From: an uncultured bacterium
Lineage (GTDB): Bacteria > Cyanobacteriota > Vampirovibrionia > Gastranaerophilales > Gastranaerophilaceae
DNA: 5,740 bases
Assembly (NCBI GenBank): GCA_902765655.1
Contig: CACXAK010000079.1
Location: 1-5,740 of the forward strand
Reading direction: 5' to 3'
Under the pieces are notes generated by a model. It was not told the origin of the DNA. It did not search any database and was given only the letters and a program-made list of their open reading frames with translations. The position numbers and the translations under genes were made by a program. This document shows positions 1 to 5,498 of the stretch, piece after piece (position 1 is the stretch's first letter; each line of letters starts with the position of its first letter).

Positions 1-1
1 A

Positions 2-973
2 AAAATGGGCTTCTCAATGAATATCGGCCCAGAAGCAGAATTTTTCTTATTTTCAAAAGACAAAGAAGGAAAAATAACAACAACAACCCAGGATCATGCC
101 GGTTATTATGATGTAGGGCCTGAGGATTTGGGAGAAGATGTACGTTCTGACATTGTTTTAACCCTTCAGGAAATGGGCTTTGATATTGAAGCATCTCACC
201 ACGAAGTAGCTGACGGACAGCACGAAATTGATTTTAAATACTCTGATATTTTGACTGCGGCAGATAACGTTGCAACATTTAGAATTGCAGTAAGAGCAGT
301 CGCAGCAAAACATAATTTGCATGCAACATTTATGCCAAAACCGATTTTTGGGATTAACGGTTCAGGTATGCACTGCAATATTTCATTATTTAAAGATGGC
401 AAAAATGCTTTTTATGACGAAAAAGCTGAATATCAGTTATCGGATATTGCAAAATACTCTGTCGGCGGAATGCTAAAACATGTAAAAAGTTTTACTGCGG
501 TAACGAATCCGCTTGTAAACAGCTACAAACGACTTGTGCCCGGATATGAAGCTCCGGTATACCTTGCATGGTCACTTGCAAACAGAAGTGCATTATTGAG
601 AGTTCCTGCAAAACGCGGAATTTCAACAAGGGTTGAACTTCGTTCCCCCGATCCCGCATGTAACCCTTATTTAGCTTTTGCTGCAATATTAGAAGCATGC
701 ATGGACGGTATCCGAAATAAAATTGATCCTCCTGCTCCTGTTGAAAGCAATATTTATAAATTAACAGCCAAAGAACGTAAAAAACAAAGAATCGACTCTT
801 TGCCGGGGAGTTTGGCAGATGCACTTGAACAAATGGACAAATCCCTTGTAACAAGAGCAGCTTTGGGAGAACATATATTTAATGAATTTATGACATCAAA
901 GAAAAAAGAATGGGATTCATTCAGAACATACGTTTCTCAATGGGAACTTGATAAATATTTGGCAAGATACTAA
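2..973 (+). CDS. glnA: Glutamine synthetase, type I-alpha (3' part; 5' end outside window)
   Basis: Makes glutamine from glutamate, ammonia and ATP in the cytoplasm as a dodecamer. The frame is open from the left edge, so the Met at position 5 is internal. About 322 residues are visible against roughly 440-445 for the family, so the N-terminal beta-grasp domain and about 120 residues are missing. Numbering from that Met, visible signatures are GPEAEFF (8-14, metal ligands), the HHEV..GQHEIDF stretch (65-77), NGSGMHCN (118-125, ATP/metal), the flap KRLVPGYEAP (175-184, catalytic Glu182) and the Arg-rich RGISTRVELRS (204-214). The C-terminal region reads NIYKLTAKER (249-258) instead of the NLYDLP adenylylation site of GSI-beta enzymes. 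This fits the unadenylylated GSI-alpha type of Firmicutes, usually controlled by feedback inhibition and transcription. Identity is very secure; the promoter and start cannot be seen. Confidence 0.97.
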   Translation, partial: KMGFSMNIGPEAEFFLFSKDKEGKITTTTQDHAGYYDVGPEDLGEDVRSDIVLTLQEMGFDIEASHHEVADGQHEIDFKYSDILTAADNVATFRIAVRAVAAKHNLHATFMPKPIFGINGSGMHCNISLFKDGKNAFYDEKAEYQLSDIAKYSVGGMLKHVKSFTAVTNPLVNSYKRLVPGYEAPVYLAWSLANRSALLRVPAKRGISTRVELRSPDPACNPYLAFAAILEACMDGIRNKIDPPAPVESNIYKLTAKERKKQRIDSLPGSLADALEQMDKSLVTRAALGEHIFNEFMTSKKKEWDSFRTYVSQWELDKYLARY

Positions 974-976
974 TAG

Positions 977-1015
977 AAAAAGAGGTCGGTAAACAAACCG
1001 GCCTCTTTTTTATAT
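977..1015. terminator. Intrinsic terminator of glnA, probably bidirectional
   Basis: A 14-bp stem (977-990 with 997-1010, one G-T pair) encloses a 6-nt loop, AAACAA. The right arm ends in a run of six T; the left arm begins with A residues, which gives a T run on the minus strand as well. It starts 3 bp after the glnA stop and lies 20 bp beyond the stop of the convergent RHH gene, so it can end both transcripts. Confidence 0.93.
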
Positions 1016-1031
1016 AAGAATATCTGTAAAA

Positions 1032-1220
1032 TTATTTTAAAATTTCGTCAAGCAATTGTGCATTTTTAGATGCGCTTTCGATTTGGGATTTTGAAAGACG
1101 ACGCATATAATTTCTTAATGCTTCTCTTATCAATTCACTTCTTGTACGTTTTTCAACATCAGCAAGCCCGTCAACTTTACTTAAAAATTCATCCGGCATT
1201 GTAACCAAAACTTTAGCCAT
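1032..1220 (-). CDS. Ribbon-helix-helix (CopG/Arc-type) DNA-binding protein, 62 aa
   Basis: Small dimeric transcription factor of the ribbon-helix-helix fold. Residues 2-8 (AKVLVTM) form the short beta-strand that in this family pairs with its partner and enters the DNA major groove. PDEFLSKVDGLA (9-20) is helix A, and RTRSELIREALRNYM (25-39) is the highly typical helix B with the SRSELIREA-like core. Residues 43-62 are a polar tail, possibly helical. The start is fixed by GAGAGG (plus positions 1227-1232) six bases upstream of ATG. Such proteins are often antitoxins, but no toxin-sized gene lies beside it: the neighbours are convergent glnA and divergent dapL. It therefore looks like a solitary regulator. 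RHH repressors usually control their own promoter, and the gap it shares with dapL contains repeat structures suited to that; the target is inferred. Confidence 0.9.
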   Translation of the reverse strand: MAKVLVTMPDEFLSKVDGLADVEKRTRSELIREALRNYMRRLSKSQIESASKNAQLLDEILK

Positions 1221-1252
1221 ATAAAACCTCTCTTACAATTTACTTTCTCTAA

Positions 1253-1281
1253 ATTATATCACGCACTTTTACGTTTGACAA
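1253..1281 (-). promoter_or_regulatory. Promoter of the RHH gene
   Basis: Read on the minus strand, a -35 box TTGTCA (plus 1276-1281, five of six consensus bases) is followed by a 17-bp spacer and a perfect TATAAT (plus 1253-1258). TG one base upstream of the -10 makes it an extended -10 as well. The predicted transcript start is about 25 bases upstream of the RHH start codon. Its -35 box overlaps that of the dapL promoter. Confidence 0.8.
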
Positions 1282-1307
1282 GCAATAAGCAATGTTTATG
1301 ATATAAT
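1275..1307 (+). promoter_or_regulatory. Promoter of dapL
   Basis: A perfect TTGACA (1275-1280) is followed after 16 bp by TATGAT (1297-1302). Overlapping this is TGATATAAT (1299-1307), a perfect extended -10, but it sits 21 bp from the -35 box. Either -10 could be used; both place the start of transcription shortly before the ribosome binding site AAGGAG (1323-1328), giving a leader of only about 20-25 bases. The -35 box shares bases with the opposing RHH promoter. Confidence 0.75.
1280..1293 (+). repeat. Tandem heptamer AAGCAAT x2 inside the dapL promoter
   Basis: AAGCAAT occurs twice without a gap (1280-1286 and 1287-1293), filling most of the spacer between the dapL -35 and -10 boxes. Tandem short direct repeats are one of the arrangements bound by ribbon-helix-helix dimers, and such a protein is encoded next door. 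An operator role is inferred; the repeat itself is directly visible. Confidence 0.5.
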
Positions 1308-1334
1308 TTCTTTAGGTTTAATAAGGAGAACAAG

Positions 1335-2516
1335 ATGAAAATTAATAAAAATTATCAGAATATTGCGCAAAGTTATTTATTTTCAACAATTGCTAAAAAA
1401 GTCAGCGAATACTCAGCTGCAAATCCTGATAAAAAAATTATAAAACTTGGGATAGGAGATGTTACACTGCCATTGTGCGAATGTGTTGTTAATGCACTTA
1501 AACAAGCTGCAGACGAAATGGGAGTCAAAGAAACATTTAAAGGTTACGGTCCTGAACAGGGATACGAATTTGTGAAAACATCTGTTCAGAATTATTATAA
1601 ATCTCACGGGGTTGAATTAAACAATGACGAAATATTTATTTCTGACGGTGCAAAATCAGATCTTGGGAATATTTTGGATTTATTTGACAAAGATAATACC
1701 GTATTAGTTCCTGATCCTGTTTATCCTGTTTATGTAGATACAAACATTATGAACGGAAGAAAAATTGTTTATATAAATGCAAATGCCGATAATGAATTTT
1801 TACCGCTGCCGGATGAAAATATTAAAGCAGATATAATCTATATTTGTTCCCCAAACAATCCGACAGGAGCAGTATACAATAAAGACCAGTTAAAAAAATG
1901 GGTAGATTATGCAAACAAAAACAATGCCGTAATCTTATTTGATGCAGCTTATGAATGTTTTATAACAGACGAAAATTTACCAAGAAGTATCTACGAAATT
2001 GAAGGCGCAAAAACTTGTGCAATTGAATTTTGTTCATTTTCAAAAATGGCAGGATTTACCGGTACAAGATGCGGCTGGACAATTGTTCCTGACAGTTTGA
2101 TTTTTGAAGATATGAGCATAAATAAAATGTGGCTAAGACGTCAGACCACGAAATTTAACGGAGTATCATACATCGTTCAGAAAGGTGCAGAAGCTGTTTT
2201 TACGACTGAAGGTCAAAAACAAATTCAGCAAAATCTTAATTATTATAAAGAAAACGCTAAACTTATTTCAGATGTATTAAAAAAACATAATATATGGCAC
2301 ATCGGGGGGACTCATTCACCTTATATATGGCTGAAATGTCCAAATAATATGAACTCCTGGGAGTTTTTTGACTATCTTCTTGAAAATGTTCAGATTGTAG
2401 GTACACCCGGCTCCGGCTTTGGAAACAACGGAGAAGGATATTTCCGTTTAACTTCATTTGGCAGCAGGGAAAACACCAAAGAAGCAGTTGAAAGACTTGA
2501 TAAATTTTTGCCATAA
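1335..2516 (+). CDS. dapL: LL-diaminopimelate aminotransferase
   Basis: PLP enzyme of fold type I. It converts tetrahydrodipicolinate plus glutamate to LL-2,6-diaminopimelate in one step, replacing the DapC/D/E succinylase or acetylase steps of lysine and peptidoglycan precursor synthesis. Diagnostic DapL sequences are LGIGDVTLPL (38-47), the YGPEQGYEF loop (71-79), ISDGAKSDLGNI (102-113) and PDPVYPVYVDTN (126-137). Aminotransferase core motifs are SPNNPTG (172-178), FDAAYE (202-207, with Asp203 and Tyr206 toward the cofactor), SFSKMAG with the Schiff-base Lys237, and the substrate-carboxylate Arg371 in YFRLTSFGSREN. The length of 393 residues is slightly short of the usual about 400-410 but complete. 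The start is set by AAGGAG (1323-1328) six bases upstream. The gene is divergent from the RHH gene, with its own promoter. No hairpin terminator follows it, so read-through into the next gene is possible. Confidence 0.95.
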   Translation: MKINKNYQNIAQSYLFSTIAKKVSEYSAANPDKKIIKLGIGDVTLPLCECVVNALKQAADEMGVKETFKGYGPEQGYEFVKTSVQNYYKSHGVELNNDEIFISDGAKSDLGNILDLFDKDNTVLVPDPVYPVYVDTNIMNGRKIVYINANADNEFLPLPDENIKADIIYICSPNNPTGAVYNKDQLKKWVDYANKNNAVILFDAAYECFITDENLPRSIYEIEGAKTCAIEFCSFSKMAGFTGTRCGWTIVPDSLIFEDMSINKMWLRRQTTKFNGVSYIVQKGAEAVFTTEGQKQIQQNLNYYKENAKLISDVLKKHNIWHIGGTHSPYIWLKCPNNMNSWEFFDYLLENVQIVGTPGSGFGNNGEGYFRLTSFGSRENTKEAVERLDKFLP

Positions 2517-2626
2517 TTATCTAACCTAAAAGAACAGCTTATCACGGTAATATTGGTAATGTAACTCCTTATAAAAACTTATAAACTTTAAATGTTACAC
2601 TTTATATTCACCCAAAAGGAGGCGTT
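2517..2626. other. dapL to cysteine-rich gene intergenic region with small repeats
   Basis: The 110 bp contain no GC-rich hairpin and no convincing -35/-10 pair. Visible are direct repeats GGTAAT (2546-2551, 2555-2560) and CTTATAAA (2568-2575, 2578-2585), and an inverted pair TGTAAC (2560-2565) / GTTACA (2594-2599). The strong ribosome binding site AAGGAGG (2616-2622) of the next gene closes the region. A TATATT (2603-2608) could be a -10 box but has no matching -35. Function of the repeats is unknown. Confidence 0.35.
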
Positions 2627-2920
2627 ATGAAAAAGATATTACCACTATTTGCATTATTGGCATTTTTAGCTGTTCCGCAGGGAGCTTTTGCATGGACTTA
2701 CGACGGAATAGGGAGCTTGAACCCGTTTACAAACTTTGGCAGAGGTTTTGGCGGGGATGGCTGCGGATGTAAGGTCGAGCGCTGTCAACCGCGTAAACTG
2801 ACGAAATGTGAGAAATTACATGGGGTAAAACTTATTCGCGGGACAAATTGCGGATGTGCAGCACCTGTTCAACCGATTTACATGGAGAAAAATTGTTCAG
2901 GATGCCACAGAACATTTTAA
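2627..2920 (+). CDS. Small exported cysteine-rich protein ending in CxxCH, unknown function
   Basis: 97 residues. A classic Sec signal peptide is present: MKK, a hydrophobic core (about 4-16), then PQGAFA with likely cleavage after Ala22, leaving a mature protein of about 75 residues. The mature part begins aromatic and Gly-rich (WTYDGIGSLNPFTNFGRGFGG, 23-43). It then holds eight cysteines at 46, 48, 53, 61, 75, 77, 90 and 93, in two GCGC-like motifs (45-48 and 76-78 region) and a final CSGCH (90-94). The even number suits four disulfides or metal ligands outside the membrane. CxxCH is also the haem c attachment motif, but it lies three residues from the C-terminus with no cytochrome fold around it, so I do not call it a cytochrome. 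The start is fixed by AAGGAGG four bases upstream. It has a dedicated terminator just downstream. I do not recognise the family. Confidence 0.85.
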   Translation: MKKILPLFALLAFLAVPQGAFAWTYDGIGSLNPFTNFGRGFGGDGCGCKVERCQPRKLTKCEKLHGVKLIRGTNCGCAAPVQPIYMEKNCSGCHRTF

Positions 2921-2924
2921 AAAC

Positions 2925-2954
2925 AAAGGCGGTATGAAATCATACCGCCTTTTT
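2925..2954 (+). terminator. Intrinsic terminator of the cysteine-rich gene
   Basis: A perfect 12-bp stem (2925-2936 with 2941-2952) has a 4-nt loop, AAAT, and a T run at 2950-2954. It begins four bases after the stop codon. Confidence 0.93.
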
Positions 2955-2955
2955 A

Positions 2956-2983
2956 TTGACTTTTTAATATTTTGAGATATTAT
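2956..2983 (+). promoter_or_regulatory. Probable promoter upstream of the 74-aa ORF
   Basis: TTGACT (2956-2961) and TATTAT (2978-2983) are each one base off consensus and are separated by 16 bp. They lie directly after the preceding terminator. Transcription would begin near 2990, about 25 bases before the ATG at 3016. Confidence 0.55.
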
Positions 2984-3015
2984 AAGAATGGAATTATTAT
3001 TAAGTTTTTAAAATT

Positions 3016-3240
3016 ATGAAAAGTAAACCGATAGACAAGAATTACATAATCAGTGACATGATAAACAACTTTAACGACATAAATTCAATGTTTAAAACCA
3101 TAAAAAATTCAACTATTTACAGTCTGGCAAACAAAGAAGACACCTGCTACATATTAACAAGTTATGAAATATATGAAAAAATGCTTTATGAATTTCTTAA
3201 TAAATTAGACATCGCTGAGCTAAAAACAAATAAACATTAA
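3016..3240 (+). CDS. Hypothetical protein, 74 aa
   Basis: A Lys/Asn/Ile/Tyr-rich small protein without signal peptide, membrane segment or recognised motif. The C-terminal half (about 48-70, TSYEIYEKMLYEFLNKLDIAEL) looks helical and amphipathic. Support for translation is mixed. A plausible promoter lies just upstream, the frame is clean, and the ORF fills the space between a terminator and the next gene. However, there is no Shine-Dalgarno sequence before the ATG at 3016 or before the in-frame ATG at 3058, unlike most other genes here. Its stop overlaps the stop of the convergent kinase gene by 4 bp. It could instead be a non-coding transcript or read-through region. Confidence 0.5.
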   Translation: MKSKPIDKNYIISDMINNFNDINSMFKTIKNSTIYSLANKEDTCYILTSYEIYEKMLYEFLNKLDIAELKTNKH

Positions 3241-4073
3241 TAAACCACATCACGCAAGGCATTAAATATTTTATCAGTTATCTGCTGAATATATTCCTGA
3301 CTTACCAAGCCGTTGATAATAGCATCTGCAATCTGATAAGTAGGTCTTATATACTCCTGAGCAGTTTTATTAACATCCGCAAACTGCAAATCAGCAGCAG
3401 CACCTTCTTTTCCTCTTTGTTTTGCTCTTCTGTACCAGCGTTCTTTAATAACTTCCAGTGGAGTAAACACATAGACTTTTACATCCATAATATCTCTGAG
3501 TCCCTCGTTAAGGACATATAAACCTTCCGTAAGAATTACTTTTGCGGGTGTTTTTTCGTCCCCATCAGGATTAGACTCACAAGTTACAAAATCATATTTT
3601 GGAGATTTAATAGTCATTCCTTCTTTTAAAGCAACCAAATGCTGCTGCATTAAGTCCAAATTTAGTGCCTCTGGAGTATCAAAACTGAAGCCGGTTTTAA
3701 ATAATTCTTCATAGCTTCCTGCTTCACGAAGTTCTTTGGATGTATCTTTGTAATAATCATCACAACGAATAACAGTATAAATTCCGTCTTTCTTTTCCTT
3801 AATACATGCTTTTATTGTATTATCAACAAATACAGTTTTTCCCGAAGCACTTTCGCCTGTTATACCAATAAGAAAAGTCTTTTTCTTGTCCTGAACGACT
3901 TTTCTTGCGATATTCATTATAAGATTATCTGAAATCTTCAAGAATAAAGGTTGTTCCTGTTTTTTGTCTTCTTCAAGAATTTTATTCAATGCATCTACAA
4001 TACTTGAGATTATTTCCATATCTCTGCGGCTTGAATAATAATCATAATTTGTCAATTCAAAATCCCTAATCAT
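3237..4073 (-). CDS. Uridine kinase-family P-loop nucleoside kinase with N-terminal extension
   Basis: Predicted cytosolic kinase of the uridine kinase/phosphoribulokinase family, probably phosphorylating uridine or cytidine with ATP or GTP for pyrimidine salvage. The open frame also allows an ATG at 4094. I prefer the ATG at 4071-4073 (278 aa) because AAGGGA stands at good distance before it, whereas the upstream ATG has only AGGA two bases away. Numbering from the longer start, signatures are Walker A GITGESASGKT (77-87), RCDDYYKD (110-117, the family's catalytic Asp region), FDTPEALNLD (138-147), PKYDF (165-169), ILTEGLYVL (187-195), an Arg-rich lid RWYRRAKQRG (219-228) and EYIRPTYQIADAII (247-260), the family's PTxxxAD segment. 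Typical Udk is about 210 aa; here about 70 residues precede Walker A. Exact substrate is uncertain; a phosphoribulokinase role is unlikely, as nothing nearby suggests a Calvin cycle. Confidence 0.85.
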   Translation of the reverse strand: MIRDFELTNYDYYSSRRDMEIISSIVDALNKILEEDKKQEQPLFLKISDNLIMNIARKVVQDKKKTFLIGITGESASGKTVFVDNTIKACIKEKKDGIYTVIRCDDYYKDTSKELREAGSYEELFKTGFSFDTPEALNLDLMQQHLVALKEGMTIKSPKYDFVTCESNPDGDEKTPAKVILTEGLYVLNEGLRDIMDVKVYVFTPLEVIKERWYRRAKQRGKEGAAADLQFADVNKTAQEYIRPTYQIADAIINGLVSQEYIQQITDKIFNALRDVVY

Positions 4074-4094
4074 ATCTTTCCCTTGCGATAACAT

Positions 4095-4229
4095 ATTCCT
4101 ATTCTAATTCAACAAAAATTAAACTTCCACTAAAGTTTTATTTTTGTAACAAAAAATTCATATTACTAAAGTTTCTACAAAAGCATGACGAAAACATATA
4201 TGTCGAAAGATATAGAGGAGTAATAGTTT
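4095..4229. promoter_or_regulatory. Divergent intergenic region between kinase and 56-aa gene, with repeats
   Basis: The 135 bp must hold promoters for both directions, but I find no consensus -35/-10 pair. A weak candidate for the rightward gene is TCTACA (4174-4179), 17 bp, TATATG (4197-4202). The exact 10-mer ACTAAAGTTT appears at 4129-4138 and 4165-4174. The first copy also forms a 6-bp dyad, AAACTT (4121-4126) with AAGTTT (4133-4138). ACATATATGT (4194-4203) is a perfect palindrome, flanked by near-repeats ATGACGAAA (4185-4193) and ATGTCGAAA (4200-4208). These look like possible regulator sites; binding is inferred. Confidence 0.4.
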
Positions 4230-4400
4230 ATGTACGAAGAAACATTTGACAGCTCGGTAAAAGAAGCGCAAGAAGCAGGGCTTAACAGCTTGAAGTGCGA
4301 AGTAAAAACAGTTGAAGCAGTAATTGAAAAATTTTTATCGCAAATACTTGAATGTACTTCAACTCTGTCAGAAAGAGACTTTATGGTCTGCGGCATTTAG
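4230..4400 (+). CDS. Small acidic protein, 56 aa, unknown function
   Basis: A short gene from ATG at 4230 to TAG at 4398-4400. The translation begins MYEETFDSSVKEAQEAG and ends SERDFMVCGI. It has eleven acidic and five basic residues (net about -6), three cysteines (23, 42, 54) and no signal peptide or membrane segment. Residues about 8-42 look like an amphipathic helix, for example VEAVIEKFLSQIL (28-40). Evidence that it is real: AGAGGAG (4214-4220) nine bases upstream of the ATG, and a perfect terminator starting 17 bases after the stop. A longer antisense frame over the same stretch has no ribosome binding site. The helical acidic character would suit a small protein-binding factor, but that is a guess. 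I do not recognise the family. Confidence 0.7.
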   Translation: MYEETFDSSVKEAQEAGLNSLKCEVKTVEAVIEKFLSQILECTSTLSERDFMVCGI

Positions 4401-4417
4401 ATAAAATAATACGCAGC

Positions 4418-4455
4418 AAAAAAGAACCTTTAAAATCAAGGTTCTTTTTTTATTC
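4418..4455. terminator. Bidirectional intrinsic terminator between convergent genes
   Basis: A perfect 13-bp stem (4418-4430 with 4438-4450) has a 7-nt loop. The arms end in six A on the left and six T on the right, so it works on either strand. It sits between the stop of the 56-aa gene and the stop of the minus-strand 343-aa gene at 4467. Confidence 0.92.
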
Positions 4456-4466
4456 TTTTTTATTAT

Positions 4467-5498
4467 TTAAATTCCCATATATTGAAATCTGAATCCTAGC
4501 GGATATTTTTCAAATATATTTTCACCCGGTTGCAGAATCTGATTCATCATTGGAAATACCGGATTATACATCCCAGAACCTATACCGAATCCAAACGGAT
4601 TATTTAATCCAATCATTGCAGGGTTTGGAACATTCAAGCCCAGACCAAACGGATTAGTCATTCCTGTTGATGTCGGATATGATGGAGTTGAAGATGTAGC
4701 GGATCCTGTCGCATCAGAAGAAGAGCCTGATGAAGATGAACTTGAAGAAGTCTCTTGAGAAGTTTGTGACTGTTCGGAAGATTTTGAACCTTCGGTTGAT
4801 TGAGATTGAACCTGAGATTGCTCTTCAGTTGTTTCTTCAGGATGAGTTTCAGAATATGAACCTCCAACAATAAAACTTGCTAATTGTTCACCCGCAAGAT
4901 AACCCAAAGCCCCACCAACAGGCCCGCCCAAAGCTGCACCAACAGCAGAGAAGATAGTACCTGTAACAATTTTAGCTCCGGATTTTAAGATCTGCTTGCA
5001 ACCTTCAGTAAATCCGCTATCTTTATCTTTAAAAGCTTTGACTATATCAGGAATTTCCCAACCTATTGTAAGAAGAGTACCTAATAAAGGCATTTTTTTC
5101 AAAGGTTTTAAAATTCCTTTTATGCCTCCGGATTGATAAGCACCTTTAACAGCCTTTACAGCTGCAGAGCCAATACCTTTTAAGCCGGCCTTAATAGTTC
5201 CCATTATACCAAGCTTTGCACCTGCTGAAGTAGCAGTATTAACACCCGATTTCCAAAGACTTTTTAACTTAGAAAAGAAACTCGGTTTTGCGGCATTTGC
5301 TAATACATCCTTGTGTAATGCGGAAATACCCGCTTTTGCTTTTTCTAACGGATTTTTAAATATAGTTTCAAATTTTGCACCCGACGCATATTTTGACTTT
5401 CTCGCAGCACTAATAACTTCGTTACCGCCACCAAATGCATAACGCGGTACAGTCTTGATGTACTTTAGTCCTGTTTTTAGAATAGAGCCAATTCCCAT
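4467..5498 (-). CDS. Modular Gly-zipper / Ser-rich-linker protein, 343 aa, unknown function
   Basis: No signal peptide and no catalytic motif that I recognise. Residues 1-135 are basic and rich in Gly, Ala, Lys and Ser, with recurring short amphipathic units such as GTIKAGLKGIGSAAVKAVKG (100-119). Residues 136-150 are hydrophobic (MPLLGTLLTIGWEIP). Residues 177-212 form a glycine-zipper-like membrane-active segment with the core SAVGAALGGPVGGALGYLAG (184-203). Residues 214-278 are a low-complexity Ser/Thr/Gln/Glu linker including an unbroken run of seven serines. The tail (280-343) contains two NPFG units 18 residues apart (282-285, 300-303), many aromatics, and ends FRFQYMGI. The ATG is supported by AAAGGGGA (plus 5504-5511). 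Layout suggests a membrane-inserting or surface/structural protein; a phage-like or bacteriocin-like role is conceivable but unproven. It may share an operon with the partial gene 97 bp upstream. Confidence 0.85.
   Translation of the reverse strand: MGIGSILKTGLKYIKTVPRYAFGGGNEVISAARKSKYASGAKFETIFKNPLEKAKAGISALHKDVLANAAKPSFFSKLKSLWKSGVNTATSAGAKLGIMGTIKAGLKGIGSAAVKAVKGAYQSGGIKGILKPLKKMPLLGTLLTIGWEIPDIVKAFKDKDSGFTEGCKQILKSGAKIVTGTIFSAVGAALGGPVGGALGYLAGEQLASFIVGGSYSETHPEETTEEQSQVQSQSTEGSKSSEQSQTSQETSSSSSSSGSSSDATGSATSSTPSYPTSTGMTNPFGLGLNVPNPAMIGLNNPFGFGIGSGMYNPVFPMMNQILQPGENIFEKYPLGFRFQYMGI
4591..4656 (-). repeat. Two exact 12-bp repeats encoding NPFG units
   Basis: CCAAACGGATTA (plus strand) occurs at 4591-4602 and 4645-4656, a 54-bp period equal to 18 codons. 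It encodes (x)NPFG in the same frame of the 343-aa protein, so the tail contains a short, partly diverged internal duplication. Confidence 0.6.

Noticed and set aside
196..854. Two minus-strand ORFs (196-402, 492-854) inside glnA
   Set aside because: They are shadows of the well-conserved glnA frame, with no ribosome binding site and no recognisable protein.
1032..1220. RHH protein as the antitoxin of a toxin-antitoxin pair
   Set aside because: No adjacent co-directional small gene exists; both neighbours are metabolic genes in other orientations.
1413..2514. Minus-strand ORFs 1413-1607 and 2263-2514 inside dapL
   Set aside because: They are antisense shadows of the strongly conserved dapL frame.
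2896..2908. CxxCH of the small exported protein as a cytochrome c haem site
   Set aside because: It is at the extreme C-terminus with no room for the fold or a distal ligand region, and six other cysteines point to disulfides or metal binding. Kept only as a possibility.
2989..3012. Seven-codon leader ORF (ATG GAA ... TAA) before the 74-aa ORF
   Set aside because: It has no ribosome binding site, and the predicted transcript start falls at or within its start codon; three Leu codons in a row are common in such AT-rich DNA.
4175..4396. 73-aa minus-strand ORF antisense to the 56-aa gene
   Set aside because: It has no ribosome binding site and a Ser/Tyr-rich shadow-like composition, while the opposite strand has a ribosome binding site and terminator for the 56-aa gene.
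4658..4870. 70-aa minus-strand ORF inside the 343-aa gene
   Set aside because: It lies in an alternate frame of the Ser-rich low-complexity linker; the Leu/Gln/His-rich translation is an artefact of that repeat-like DNA.
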